Of a DNA stretch of 64,000 nt, positions 17,076 to 25,809 are shown one piece after another (the first letter of the stretch is position 1; the number at the start of each line of letters is the position of its first letter). The stretch covers positions 248,001 to 312,000 of the forward strand of contig NZ_LMNX01000002.1 in the NCBI RefSeq assembly GCF_001423425.1, given 5' to 3'. The translations under genes and the position numbers were made by a program. This stretch comes from Rhizobium sp. Leaf306 (GTDB lineage Bacteria > Pseudomonadota > Alphaproteobacteria > Rhizobiales > Rhizobiaceae). Below the pieces are notes generated by a model. That model saw only the letters and a program-made list of their open reading frames with translations, was not told the origin of the DNA and did not search any database.

Positions 17076-17972
17076 TCAGTCTCGGAAACTCGGCATCATG
17101 AGGCGCATGAAATCACGGAAGGCGCGGATCTTCTTCGAATGCCGCCGCGTCTCCTGATAGGCGAACCAATAGTCGTTGCCGTCCGATGCCCTCAGTTCGA
17201 ACGGCTGGATCAGTCGTCCGAGCGCAACGTCGTCGGCGTAGAATTCAGGCTTCAGGATCGCCACGCCCTGTCCGGCGATCGCGGCCGCCGCCTCGAAAGC
17301 CTGTGCCCCGAAACGGCTGTTTGGTCGTCCCCCGAGATCCGCATCGGGAATGCCGGCCGCGGCAAGCCACAGCCGCCACCAGACATCGCCCGCGTCGATG
17401 ATCCGCAGCTTCAGGATGTCGGCCGGCTCGCGAACGCCGCCGATCGTTTCGGCCAGCACCGGGCTGAGCATCGGCGTAAAATCGCTCTTCATCAGGAAAT
17501 GCGAGGTCAGTCCCGGCCAGTGGCCGGTGCCGCTGCGGATCGCCACGTCGGCTTCGGTCCGGGTGAAGTCCACCACGGTCTGGGAGGTTTCGAGCCGCAC
17601 CGCGATGTCGGGGTTCTGCATCTGGAATGTGCCGAGATGAGGGGCGAGCCACCGGTATGCGAATGTCGCGGTCGTGTGGATGACCAGCGTGCTCTCTGAC
17701 AGTTCCTTCGTTCCCGCCACAGCCTCGTCCATGATGCCGAACGCTTCCGATATTTTTGGTGCCAGCCGCTCGCCTGCCGCCGTCAATGTCACCTGTCGCG
17801 GCCGGCGGAGGAAAAGCTGGTCGCCCAAAGTCTCCTCGAGAAGCTTGATCTGATAGCTCACGGCCGTCTGCGTCATGCCCAGCTCTTCGCCGGCCCTGGT
17901 GAAACTTAGGTGCCGCGCTGCCGCTTCGAAGACGCGAAGGGCGTTCAGCGGAAAGTTCGTCGACATTTTCAT
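17076..17972 (-). CDS. LysR-family transcriptional regulator (GcvA-like)
   Basis: This 298-residue regulator has an N-terminal winged helix (NALRVFEAAARHLSFTRAGEELGMTQTAVSYQIKLLEE, read in parts) followed by a periplasmic-binding-type effector domain. The wording NALRVFEAAARHLSFTRAA-like with SYQIKLLE is typical of the GcvA/amino-acid and beta-lactamase regulator branch. The ATG at 17972 has GAGGG eight bases upstream; a second ATG two codons later is possible. It is divergent from the small ORF at 18089 and lies near xdhABC, so control of either is plausible but not shown. The effector is unknown. Confidence 0.88.
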   Translation of the reverse strand: MKMSTNFPLNALRVFEAAARHLSFTRAGEELGMTQTAVSYQIKLLEETLGDQLFLRRPRQVTLTAAGERLAPKISEAFGIMDEAVAGTKELSESTLVIHTTATFAYRWLAPHLGTFQMQNPDIAVRLETSQTVVDFTRTEADVAIRSGTGHWPGLTSHFLMKSDFTPMLSPVLAETIGGVREPADILKLRIIDAGDVWWRLWLAAAGIPDADLGGRPNSRFGAQAFEAAAAIAGQGVAILKPEFYADDVALGRLIQPFELRASDGNDYWFAYQETRRHSKKIRAFRDFMRLMMPSFRD

Positions 17973-18088
17973 GGATAAGCCCTCTTCATCCATCCAGACG
18001 GATGTTCCATTGGAAACGGAGCATTTTTGCGCGCATCTTCCAAGCACAAACATCAAATCAATGATGACTCAACAAGGGAGAAGCGGCC

Positions 18089-18313
18089 ATGTTCAGTGGT
18101 TTGCGCGCTGCATTTCTGCGCCTGAAAACAAGCGTGGTTTTTTTGACATCGATGATCTCGGGCTCCCGCCAGCGGTGCGACGTGGAGAATGTCAGCGAGG
18201 ACGAACTGCGGGCCTTCGGTCTGCTCGACGAGAGGATCTCGCCCAGCACCGTCAAGCGTCGCTTCCGTTCCGAGGCGTGGGCCGAGGTGGATCGCTACCA
18301 GCGCTTTCCGTGA
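18089..18313 (+). CDS. Small basic protein, DUF1127-like in its C-terminal half, unknown function
   Basis: This 74-residue ORF has a strong AAGGGAGAAG site before its ATG and is divergent from the LysR gene, 116 bases away. Residues 38-52 (VSEDELRAFGLLDERIS) resemble the DRELRDIGL turn of DUF1127 proteins, but the N-terminus is more hydrophobic than usual. It ends nine bases before the convergent xdhC stop. I think it is a real gene because of the start site and divergent arrangement; its role is unknown. Confidence 0.55.
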   Translation: MFSGLRAAFLRLKTSVVFLTSMISGSRQRCDVENVSEDELRAFGLLDERISPSTVKRRFRSEAWAEVDRYQRFP

Positions 18314-18321
18314 GGCGCGTG

Positions 18322-19176
18322 TCAGACCGAAGAACGCGCCGAGACACTTTCGACCGGATGCCGGGCCGGGACGCGGTGCAACAGTTCGGCGGCGACCAGC
18401 GCTGCGATCACCGCCGGGCGCTTGTCCTTGACGCTGCCGTCAGCCAAGACATTGCCGACCGGTAGCGTCAGCCGGGCCATCATTGCCGCACTCGCGTCAC
18501 GATCCTCCGTCTGCCGCTGCAGCCAGTTCGAAAATGTCGCTCGCTTGGTGGCAGAGCCGATCATGCCGACATAGGCGAGGTCTCCCCGCAAAAGCGCCCG
18601 TTCGGCGATGAGGAAGTCCAGCGCATGGTCGTGGGTGAGGATGACAGCCGCGCCACCCGGCGCAATCTCCGCCACATGCGCTTCCGGCATGGCAATCAGC
18701 CTTGCGGACACTTCTAGCGGCAGTCCCTCCAGCGCCTCGGCGCGTGTCTCGATGACCGTGACGGCAAAGGGCAGGGGCACGAGGGCGCGTGCCAGCGCCA
18801 GACCCACATGGCCGCAGCCGAACAGGTAGATTTCGGGGCGCGTGTCCTCTTCGAAGCGGATACGGGTTTGCAGATCTACTGCGACGCCAGACGTCACGAC
18901 GGTAAACACGAGTTTCGTTCGCCCGCCGCAGCACTGGCCGATCTCGGGTCCCAGCGGAATATCCATCACCACCGCCCCTGAGCCTGCAAGGATAGAGCGG
19001 GCATTGTCGATCGCCATATATTCGAACTGGCCGCCGCCGATCGTGCCCCAGATCGCAGTGCTGCTGACCAGCATGAACGCACCTCGCTCACGCGGCGTCG
19101 AGCCCTTCGCCTCAGTGATCTCGACGAGGACCGATGCGGGGTTGGCGGCGAGAAACGCGGCAAGCGGCAGGGTCAT
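18322..19176 (-). CDS. xdhC: Xanthine dehydrogenase accessory protein
   Basis: This 284-residue protein has the XdhC N-terminal block (VLVEITEAKGSTPRERGAFMLV, read in parts), GTIGGGQFEYMAID, and the C-terminal Rossmann-like region with LFGCGHVGLALARAL and AYVGMIGSATKR. XdhC binds molybdenum cofactor, helps its sulfuration and inserts it into the XdhB subunit. It starts 32 bases after the xdhB stop and is the third gene of the xdhABC unit. It overlaps nothing and converges with the small ORF at 18089. Confidence 0.93.
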   Translation of the reverse strand: MTLPLAAFLAANPASVLVEITEAKGSTPRERGAFMLVSSTAIWGTIGGGQFEYMAIDNARSILAGSGAVVMDIPLGPEIGQCCGGRTKLVFTVVTSGVAVDLQTRIRFEEDTRPEIYLFGCGHVGLALARALVPLPFAVTVIETRAEALEGLPLEVSARLIAMPEAHVAEIAPGGAAVILTHDHALDFLIAERALLRGDLAYVGMIGSATKRATFSNWLQRQTEDRDASAAMMARLTLPVGNVLADGSVKDKRPAVIAALVAAELLHRVPARHPVESVSARSSV

Positions 19177-19208
19177 GGTTGGGGCTCATGCGGCTGCAGC
19201 ATCGCGGC

Positions 19209-21551
19209 TCACCCCAACGCCTTCATCCGCTCGACTGCCATCAGCACCCTTTCCGGCGTCGCGGGCGCGTCGAGCCTCGGGCAGGCGGTGTAGTCGGCAA
19301 CGCTTGCCACCGCCATCGAGATCGCTTCGAGAACCGAGATCGCCAGCATGAACGGCGGTTCGCCCACGGCTTTCGAGCGGCCGACGGTCGGTTCAGCATT
19401 TTCAGACCATTCCGCCAGCTGCACGTTGAAGATCTTCGGCCGGTCGGAGGCGAGCGGGATCTTGTAGGTGGAGGGCGCGTGCGTTCTGAGGCGCCCCTTG
19501 GCGTCCCACCACAGTTCTTCGGTAGTCAGCCACCCCATGCCCTGCACGAAGGCGCCTTCGATCTGGCCGATATCGATCGCCGGATTGAGCGATTTGCCGA
19601 CATCATGGAGAATGTCGGTGCGATCCATCATGTATTCGCCGGTCAGCGTGTCGATCGAGACTTCCGACACGCAGGCGCCATAGGCGAAATAGTAGAACGG
19701 ATGGCCCTTTCCGGCCGCCCGGTCCCAATGGATCTTCGGTGTCTTGTAGAAACCTGCGGCGGAAAGCTGCACACGGTCGTAATAGGCGGCCTTCACGAAT
19801 GTATCGAAGGGCACGGTGTCGCCGCCGATGCGGATGCGGTTGGGCAGGAATTCCACTTCCGACTTTTCCACCTTCCACTGCCGGCAGGCGAAATCCACCA
19901 GCCGCTCCTTGATCTGGCGGCACCCATCGTAGGCGGCCATGCCGTTGAGATCGGAGCCGGAAGAGGCGGCGGTCGCGGATGTGTTCGGCACCTTGCCAGT
20001 GGTCGTCGCGGTGATCTTCACCCGGTCAATATCGACCTGGAAAGCATCGGCCACCACCTGCGCCACCTTGGTATAGAGACCCTGGCCCATCTCGGTGCCG
20101 CCGTGGTTCAGGTGGATCGAACCGTCGTTATAGACATGCACGAGCGCGCCCGCCTGGTTGTAGGCCGTCAGCGTGAACGAGATGCCGAACTTGACCGGCG
20201 TCAGCGCGATGCCCTTGCGAATGACTGGGCTTTGCTCGTTGAACTCGAGGATCGCCTGCCGCCGCGCCTGATAGTCGCTCGACTGTTCCAGTTCGTCGAC
20301 GATGCGGGCGATGACGCAGTCCTCGACCTCCTGATGATAGGGGGTCGTGGTGCGGCCGGAGCCGGGCTGTCCGTAGAAATTGAGCTTGCGCACCTCGAGC
20401 GGGTCTTTGCCGACCGCATAGGCGATTTCCTCGATCATCCGCTCGGCGCCGAGCATGCCCTGCGGCCCGCCGAACCCGCGAAAGGCGGTGTTGGACACCG
20501 TGTGGGTCTTTAGCGGTTGCGAGGTCAGGTGCACATGCGGGTAGAAATAGCTCGAATCCGCATGAAACAGCGCCCGGTCGGTGACGGGACCGGAGAGATC
20601 GGCGGAAAAGCCGCAACGCGCCGCATAGGTCGCATCGACCGCATGGATGCGACCCTCTTCGTCGAAGGCGATATCGTAATCGACCCGGAAATCATGGCGC
20701 TTTCCGGTCATCGACATGTCTTCGTCGCGGTCCGGCCGGAATTTGACCGCCCGGTTGAGCTTCTTTGCCGCGACGGCCGCAAGGGCTGCGAACTGGTTGC
20801 CCTGGGTCTCCTTGCCGCCGAAACCGCCGCCCATGCGTCTGGTGCGGACTTCGATCGCGTGGTTCGGCACGCCCAGCACATGCGCCACCATATGCTGCAC
20901 CTCGCTCGGATGCTGGGTCGAGGACCAGACGATCACGTCGTCATCCTCGCCCGGAATGGCAAAGGCAATGTGGCTTTCGAGGTAGAAATGCTCCTGGCCG
21001 CCGATTTCCATCGAGGCCTGAACCCGAAGCGGCGGCTTGCCGATCTCGGCCTCCGGCTCGCCGCGCTTCAGCGTCATCGGTTCGGTCACGAATGGCGCGC
21101 CATTGTCGCGGGCCCCTGCGATGTCGCTCCAGTGGGGAAGGTCGCTATACTCGATCTTTGCCAGAAGTGCTGCACGCCTGGCCTGGTCGCGCGTTTCCGC
21201 AAACACCGCAAAGATCGGCTGGCCGTGGAACTGCACGAGATCGGTCGCCAGCAGCGGCTCGTCATGGCGTCCGGTCGAGCCGACGTCGTTGGCCCCCGGA
21301 ATATCGTCCGCCGTCATCACCCAGACGACGCCGGGTGCGGCCTTGACGGCTTCGAGGTCGATCGACACGATCTGGGCATGGGCACGATCGGCAAGGCCCA
21401 GCCCGCCATGCAGCGTGCCTGCGGGTTCTGGGATGTCGTCGATATACTCGGCCTGTCCGGTCACATGCTTGTGCGCCGAATCATGCTTCAGCGACACATG
21501 CATCGGGCCGTCGATCACGGGCTTCATCGGAAAGCTTGTATTGTCCATCAT
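19209..21551 (-). CDS. xdhB: Xanthine dehydrogenase, molybdopterin-binding subunit
   Basis: This 780-residue protein is the Moco subunit of a bacterial two-subunit xanthine dehydrogenase, oxidising hypoxanthine and xanthine to urate. Visible are VSLKHDSAHKHVTGQAEYIDD near the start (read in parts), QEHFYLESHIAFA, RRMGGGFGGKETQ, AFRGFGGPQGM, and the C-terminal SKAVGEPPFMLAISVLEA, which holds the catalytic glutamate. The length is right for the family. It overlaps the xdhA stop by four bases (ATGA). With XdhA it forms the alpha2beta2 enzyme in the cytoplasm. Confidence 0.96.
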   Translation of the reverse strand: MMDNTSFPMKPVIDGPMHVSLKHDSAHKHVTGQAEYIDDIPEPAGTLHGGLGLADRAHAQIVSIDLEAVKAAPGVVWVMTADDIPGANDVGSTGRHDEPLLATDLVQFHGQPIFAVFAETRDQARRAALLAKIEYSDLPHWSDIAGARDNGAPFVTEPMTLKRGEPEAEIGKPPLRVQASMEIGGQEHFYLESHIAFAIPGEDDDVIVWSSTQHPSEVQHMVAHVLGVPNHAIEVRTRRMGGGFGGKETQGNQFAALAAVAAKKLNRAVKFRPDRDEDMSMTGKRHDFRVDYDIAFDEEGRIHAVDATYAARCGFSADLSGPVTDRALFHADSSYFYPHVHLTSQPLKTHTVSNTAFRGFGGPQGMLGAERMIEEIAYAVGKDPLEVRKLNFYGQPGSGRTTTPYHQEVEDCVIARIVDELEQSSDYQARRQAILEFNEQSPVIRKGIALTPVKFGISFTLTAYNQAGALVHVYNDGSIHLNHGGTEMGQGLYTKVAQVVADAFQVDIDRVKITATTTGKVPNTSATAASSGSDLNGMAAYDGCRQIKERLVDFACRQWKVEKSEVEFLPNRIRIGGDTVPFDTFVKAAYYDRVQLSAAGFYKTPKIHWDRAAGKGHPFYYFAYGACVSEVSIDTLTGEYMMDRTDILHDVGKSLNPAIDIGQIEGAFVQGMGWLTTEELWWDAKGRLRTHAPSTYKIPLASDRPKIFNVQLAEWSENAEPTVGRSKAVGEPPFMLAISVLEAISMAVASVADYTACPRLDAPATPERVLMAVERMKALG

Positions 21552-23020
21552 GCTTCCTCCAGCTCGAACCGGTGCAACTCGCTCGGTGCGCCCGCGGTCT
21601 CCAGGAAGAACCGCGTTAGCAGGTTTTTGGCCGTCAGGCTGCGGTATTCAGCGGTCGCCCGCCAGTCGGTCAGTGGCTGGAAATCCGCATCGAACGCGTC
21701 GCGCACGGCCGATACCACGCCCCAGCTCCAGGGCTGTCCGGTCAGCATATCCTCCACGTGGGTCGCCCGTTTCGGGATCGCCGCCATGCCGCCAAAGGCG
21801 ATGCGGATCTCCTCGACCAGCCCTTCCGCATCGAGCATCAGGTAAAACGCGCCGCACAGCGCCGAAATGTCCTCATCGCGGCGCTTGGAAATCTTGTAGA
21901 CGGCGAAATGGCTGTTTTCTGCCGGGCGCGGCACGACGATCTTTTCGACGAACTCGCCGGGCTGCCGGTCCTGCTTGCCATAGGCGATGAAGTAATTCTC
22001 GAGCGGCATCGTGCGGCGACCGGAATGGGAACGCAGCGTCAGTTCGGCACCCAGCGCGATCAGGGGCGGCGGCGTGTCGCCGATCGGCGATCCGTTGGCG
22101 ATATTGCCGCCGATCGTGCCCATGTTGCGCACCTGGCTGCCGCCGATCCGGTCGATCAGCCGGCCGAAGGCGGGAACCACCGCATCCATCACGCCTTGCG
22201 CATCCGCATAACTGACGCCGGCGCCGATCGAGACGCCTCCATCCTCGATGGTGATCGATTTCAACTCGCTGAGGTGGTTGATGAAAATCACAGGGTCGAG
22301 CAGCCGCAGCTGCTTCGTCACCCACAGCCCGACGTCAGTGGCGCCGGCCACGACGGTTGCATCAGGGTTTTGGGAAAAGACTTCGGCAAAGGCCTCGACC
22401 GAGGCCGGTACGATGGAGCGTGCGCCGTCTTTCTCAACGACGAGCGTGTCGGTCGCCGACTGCATGGAGAAAAGCTTGCCCATGATTTCGGTGCGGTCGC
22501 GTTCCAGCGGATCAAACAGCGCGCTCGGGCGGCTTTCCGCCACCTGTTCGGCCGCCTTGACGATCGGCTCGTAACCGGTGCAACGACAGAGATTGCCCTG
22601 CAAGGCGCTTTCGATGTCCTGGCGCGACGGCTGTTCGTTGGAAAGCCAGAGCCCATAAAGCGACATCACGAAGCCCGGCGTGCAGAAGCCGCATTGCGAG
22701 CCATGACAGTCGACCATCGCCTGCTGCACCGGATGCAGAACGCCATCCTTTGCGGCCAGATGTTCGACCGTGACGATATGGGTTCCGTGCAGCGATCCGA
22801 GCAGGCGGATGCAGGCATTGACGCTTTCATAGATCAGGCCGCGTTCGCTCAGCCTCCCCACCAGCACCGTGCAGGCACCACAATCGCCCTCGGCACACCC
22901 TTCCTTCGTCCCCGTCAGCCGCCTTCTGAGGCGCAGATAATCGAGAAGCGTTTCCGTGGGGCCGAAATCTCCAAGGCTCAACTCTTCCGTGTTGAGAATG
23001 AAGCGGATCGCTGAACTCAT
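21548..23020 (-). CDS. xdhA: Xanthine dehydrogenase, iron-sulfur/FAD subunit
   Basis: This 490-residue protein carries two 2Fe-2S clusters (GCAEGDCGACTVL near residue 45, and CGFCTPGF with CRCTGY near residues 105-145) followed by the FAD-binding CO-dehydrogenase-flavoprotein-like domain (VAGATDVGLWVTKQ, GGNIANGSPIGDTPP). It transfers electrons from the Moco site of XdhB to NAD. The ATG at 23020 has AAGGAG seven bases upstream; the longer reading to 23065 lacks support. It is the first gene of xdhABC and transcription presumably starts in the repeat-rich region behind it. Confidence 0.95.
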   Translation of the reverse strand: MSSAIRFILNTEELSLGDFGPTETLLDYLRLRRRLTGTKEGCAEGDCGACTVLVGRLSERGLIYESVNACIRLLGSLHGTHIVTVEHLAAKDGVLHPVQQAMVDCHGSQCGFCTPGFVMSLYGLWLSNEQPSRQDIESALQGNLCRCTGYEPIVKAAEQVAESRPSALFDPLERDRTEIMGKLFSMQSATDTLVVEKDGARSIVPASVEAFAEVFSQNPDATVVAGATDVGLWVTKQLRLLDPVIFINHLSELKSITIEDGGVSIGAGVSYADAQGVMDAVVPAFGRLIDRIGGSQVRNMGTIGGNIANGSPIGDTPPPLIALGAELTLRSHSGRRTMPLENYFIAYGKQDRQPGEFVEKIVVPRPAENSHFAVYKISKRRDEDISALCGAFYLMLDAEGLVEEIRIAFGGMAAIPKRATHVEDMLTGQPWSWGVVSAVRDAFDADFQPLTDWRATAEYRSLTAKNLLTRFFLETAGAPSELHRFELEEA

Positions 23021-23115
23021 CTGTCTCCTTCGTCCGCCGTTCCCGGCTTCTGCTGTCAATTTCATTGGCGCGGATGCCGGGGCATCCGCTCAAAGTCTCT
23101 GCCGCGACGCCCCGA

Positions 23116-23261
23116 CGTCTCCGCCGCGACACCCGCCCAACTCTCCTCATTCCTGTGCTCGTCACAGGAATCCAGCAGCGTCGCGTCCGCGACGCGGAAG
23201 GGCCATTTCACGCAAAGACTTCGCGTGACTGGATTCCTGTGACGAGCACAGGAATGAGGGT
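23116..23261. repeat. Palindromic mosaic repeat, copy A
   Basis: A 30-bp perfect inverted repeat (arms 23146-23175 and 23229-23258) encloses two smaller hairpins, GCGTCGCG-tc-CGCGACGC and CACGC...GCGTG. Each arm is itself a palindrome built on TTCCTGTG-N5-CACAGGAA. About 30 bases to the left are also shared with copy B. It resembles the REP/RIME class of rhizobial intergenic repeats; I cannot name the exact family. Confidence 0.9.
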
Positions 23262-23416
23262 AGCGGGGGTGGGCGTCGTCACCCACATCGCTTGCTTCGC
23301 GCAAGTCTACTTCGCAGTGCGGTCGCCGTCGATGGAGATATTTTTGGCGGGGACGCGGGAGGCAACCTTTCCGCCGAGACAGCTGTCCGGATCTCTCCAC
23401 CGCAGCGACCACCTAG

Positions 23417-23563
23417 CGTCTCCGTCGCAACACCCGCCCAACTCTCCTCATTCCTGTGCTTGTCACAGGAATCCAGCAGCGTCGCGTCCGCGACGCGGAA
23501 GAGCCTTTCCACGCGAAAGACTTCGCGTGACTGGATCCCTGTGACAAGCACAGGGATGAGGGT
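23417..23563. repeat. Palindromic mosaic repeat, copy B
   Basis: Direct repeat of copy A, offset by 301-302 bases. Arms are 23447-23476 and 23531-23560, matching at 28 of 30 pairs. The central base of the arm differs from copy A on both sides (CTC/GAG to CTT/AAG), a compensated change. Inner hairpins are conserved. Confidence 0.9.
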
Positions 23564-23678
23564 CGTGGGGAGGACAACGCGCGGCCACGGAGAGCACGCG
23601 CAGGGAGACGGAATGAGGGAAGCGGAGACGTGCCGTTTTCTCAGTTGCACTCGCTCCCAATCGCCTCCCACGCCCAAA

Positions 23679-24455
23679 CTACTGCGCCGTCCATCCGCCA
23701 TCGATGGAGAGGTGCGTCCCCGTGATACTTCTTGCCGCATCGCTCGCGAGGTACAGCGCCGCGGCGGCCACGTCCTCGACCGCGACGAATTCCTTCGTAG
23801 CCTGTAGCCGCAGCAGCACTTCGTCTCGCACCTGCGCTTCGCTGATGCCCTTTTCGCGGGCCTGGGCGGGGATCTGTTTTTCGACCAGAGGCGTCAGCAC
23901 GAAGCCGGGGCAGATGGCGTTGACGGTGATGCCGGATTGCGCAACCTCGAGCGCGACGCTTTTGGTGAGGCCCATGATGCCGTGCTTGGCGGCCACATAG
24001 GCGGATTTGAACGGCGAGGCGACGAGGCCGTGGGCGGAGGCGACGTTGATGATGCGGCCCTTGCCTTGCGCTTTCATCAGCGGGATCGCGTGGCGCATCG
24101 TGTGGAAGGCGGATGACAGGAGGATGGCGATCAGCTGGTCCCATTTTTCCGGCGGAAAGTCCTCGATCTTTGCCACATGCTGAATGCCGGCATTGTTGAC
24201 AAGGACGTCGACCGTTCCGAATGTCTTCGCCGTGCTCCGGATCAGATCCTCGATCTCGCCGGGCCTCGTCATGTCGGCCGGGTGGTAGAGGACGGTTGCG
24301 GCACCCGCCTCGTCGAGCATCCGGCAGGCGGCCTCGATTGCGTCCTTTTCTCCAAAGCCGTTGATCACGACCGTATCGCCCGCGGCTGCAAAACCCTTTG
24401 CGATGCCGAGACCGATGCCGGACGTTGAGCCGGTGACGACGACGGTTCTTGCCAT
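23679..24455 (-). CDS. bdhA: 3-hydroxybutyrate dehydrogenase (SDR)
   Basis: This 258-residue SDR interconverts D-3-hydroxybutyrate and acetoacetate, a step in poly-hydroxybutyrate use. It has TGSTSGIGLGIAKGFA at the N-terminus, NNAGIQHV near residue 88, the catalytic ASAHGLVASPFKSAYVAAKHG segment (read in parts, YxxxK), and INAICPGFVLTPLVEKQIP, which is the wording typical of BdhA. GGAGGG lies about ten bases before the ATG. It is followed on the same strand by nothing; the nearest upstream gene on the minus strand is the diguanylate cyclase at 24612, likely a separate unit. NAD preference is inferred from family. Confidence 0.9.
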   Translation of the reverse strand: MARTVVVTGSTSGIGLGIAKGFAAAGDTVVINGFGEKDAIEAACRMLDEAGAATVLYHPADMTRPGEIEDLIRSTAKTFGTVDVLVNNAGIQHVAKIEDFPPEKWDQLIAILLSSAFHTMRHAIPLMKAQGKGRIINVASAHGLVASPFKSAYVAAKHGIMGLTKSVALEVAQSGITVNAICPGFVLTPLVEKQIPAQAREKGISEAQVRDEVLLRLQATKEFVAVEDVAAAALYLASDAARSITGTHLSIDGGWTAQ

Positions 24456-24611
24456 TTTTATAAAACCCTCCCTAGGCCAAAGCGCCCGCGCTTGAGCGGT
24501 GCCTCGACCGGAAAGGTACGCTCAAACCTTGCGCCCTGGCAATTGCCAAGGAGTGCCGAAAGAAGGGGAGCAAGCAAGGGCCAGGCGCCAGCCTTGCCCT
24601 TGCAGTAAGCT

Positions 24612-25562
24612 TCAGTTTGCCGGCTTGCCCGCACCGGTTGCGGCATGGGTCGCCTGCGCATGAGACGGGGATCGCGCCGGGTTGCCGGCCGTGTTTCTGG
24701 CGGCCTGGCGCACGCGGTTGCGCCCGCCTTGCTTTGCGTCGTAGAGCAGCGTATCGGCCACCCGCAGCATCTGTGCGAAGCTCTCGCCGGCCTCCCCCTG
24801 GTAGACGCCGAAGCTTGCGGTGAGACGGCCTTGCGCGAGCGGCGTGACGGTGGTCTTTGCGAGTGCTGCGCGCAACCGCTCGGCGATATCAGCGGCCTCC
24901 GTCTCGGTTGTCTTCGGCAAGACGATGCAGAATTCCTCGCCGCCGATCCGCGCCGCGAGATCGTAGGGGCGGACATAATTGGTGGCAATTTCGCCGGCTG
25001 CCACCAGAACCTGGTCGCCGACATCGTGTCCGTGACTGTCGTTGATGGTCTTGAACTTGTCGAGATCGAACAGGATGACCGAGATCGGTTCCGCCTGGCG
25101 CTCGGCGCGTGCCAGTTCCTGCGCAACGCGTTCGCTCAGCCAGCGGCGGTTGCCAAGCCCGGTCAAAGGGTCGGTCATCGCCTGGTGGCGCAGCTTCTGC
25201 ATCAGCGTTTCGACTTCGGCGACCATCGAGGTCACAGCCGTCGCGAGCACGCCGATCTCATCATCGGCTTTGGAAAACATCCGCACCGGCTGGCCTTCGT
25301 CGCGATAGGTTTTGACCGCGCGCGTCAGGCTGCGGAGCGGCCGCAGCAGCAGCCAAAGGCCCGAAAGGCAGGCCACGGTGCCGATCAGCGTGGCGCCGAG
25401 CAGCAACAGAAGAAGCGTGAGCGGCTGGGTTTCGAAACCGATCGCGAGATAGGCGATCACGGCGATCAAGGGCACGTGGATGGACAAAAAGCAGATCATG
25501 AAGATCTTGGCCGTCAGTGATTTCCTGAAAGGCTGCAGCGCCATCGGGGGGGTCGGATTCAT
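24612..25562 (-). CDS. Membrane GGDEF diguanylate cyclase
   Basis: This 316-residue protein has two membrane helices (about residues 15-36 and 42-68) with almost no periplasmic loop, a HAMP-like linker (RPLRSLTRAVKTYRDEGQPVRMF, read in parts), and a GGDEF domain with RIGGEEFCIVLP near residue 218. LFDLDKFKTINDSHGHDVGD supplies the metal-binding aspartate. It should be an active cyclic-di-GMP synthase. AAGGAG lies just upstream of the ATG. The C-terminal tail is Ala/Thr-rich. It has no obvious ligand-binding domain, so its input may come through the membrane helices. Confidence 0.9.
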   Translation of the reverse strand: MNPTPPMALQPFRKSLTAKIFMICFLSIHVPLIAVIAYLAIGFETQPLTLLLLLLGATLIGTVACLSGLWLLLRPLRSLTRAVKTYRDEGQPVRMFSKADDEIGVLATAVTSMVAEVETLMQKLRHQAMTDPLTGLGNRRWLSERVAQELARAERQAEPISVILFDLDKFKTINDSHGHDVGDQVLVAAGEIATNYVRPYDLAARIGGEEFCIVLPKTTETEAADIAERLRAALAKTTVTPLAQGRLTASFGVYQGEAGESFAQMLRVADTLLYDAKQGGRNRVRQAARNTAGNPARSPSHAQATHAATGAGKPAN

Positions 25563-25809
25563 CCCGGCTCCTTTTGAAGATACAAGTCCCCTGCGGGGTC
25601 CAAAGACCGCATAAAGCTATGGGTGCGTCCAAAAGAGGGCGCTCGCTCAAAAAGGCAAATGCGAAATTTAGCAGTTTCGCCGCTGATCCTGTGGATAACG
25701 GTGCGGCACCCGCTCGATTCCAGCCTCCATGGCGGGGAGTTGCGGTTTGACGGCGACGGCGGCATCTGCTCAAACCGTGATCAACGCGCAAATGGTGAGG
25801 GAGGGCAGC

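Larger units (their letters stand above)
23021..23678. other. Gene-free region upstream of xdhA holding two structured repeats
   Basis: About 658 bases without a credible gene. It contains the xdhA upstream region and two copies of a palindromic repeat element (23116-23261 and 23417-23563). Short open frames here are products of the repeats and share the same words between copies. Confidence 0.7.

Noticed and set aside
23065..23544. Short proteins with LIPVLVTGIQ and HSCARHRNP words
   Set aside because: These come from the palindromic repeats in different frames and recur in each copy, so they are not genes.
23116..23563. CRISPR-like repeat pair
   Set aside because: There are only two direct copies, each palindromic with long arms, and the spacing is about 300 bases. 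No regular short repeat-spacer pattern or cas genes is seen.
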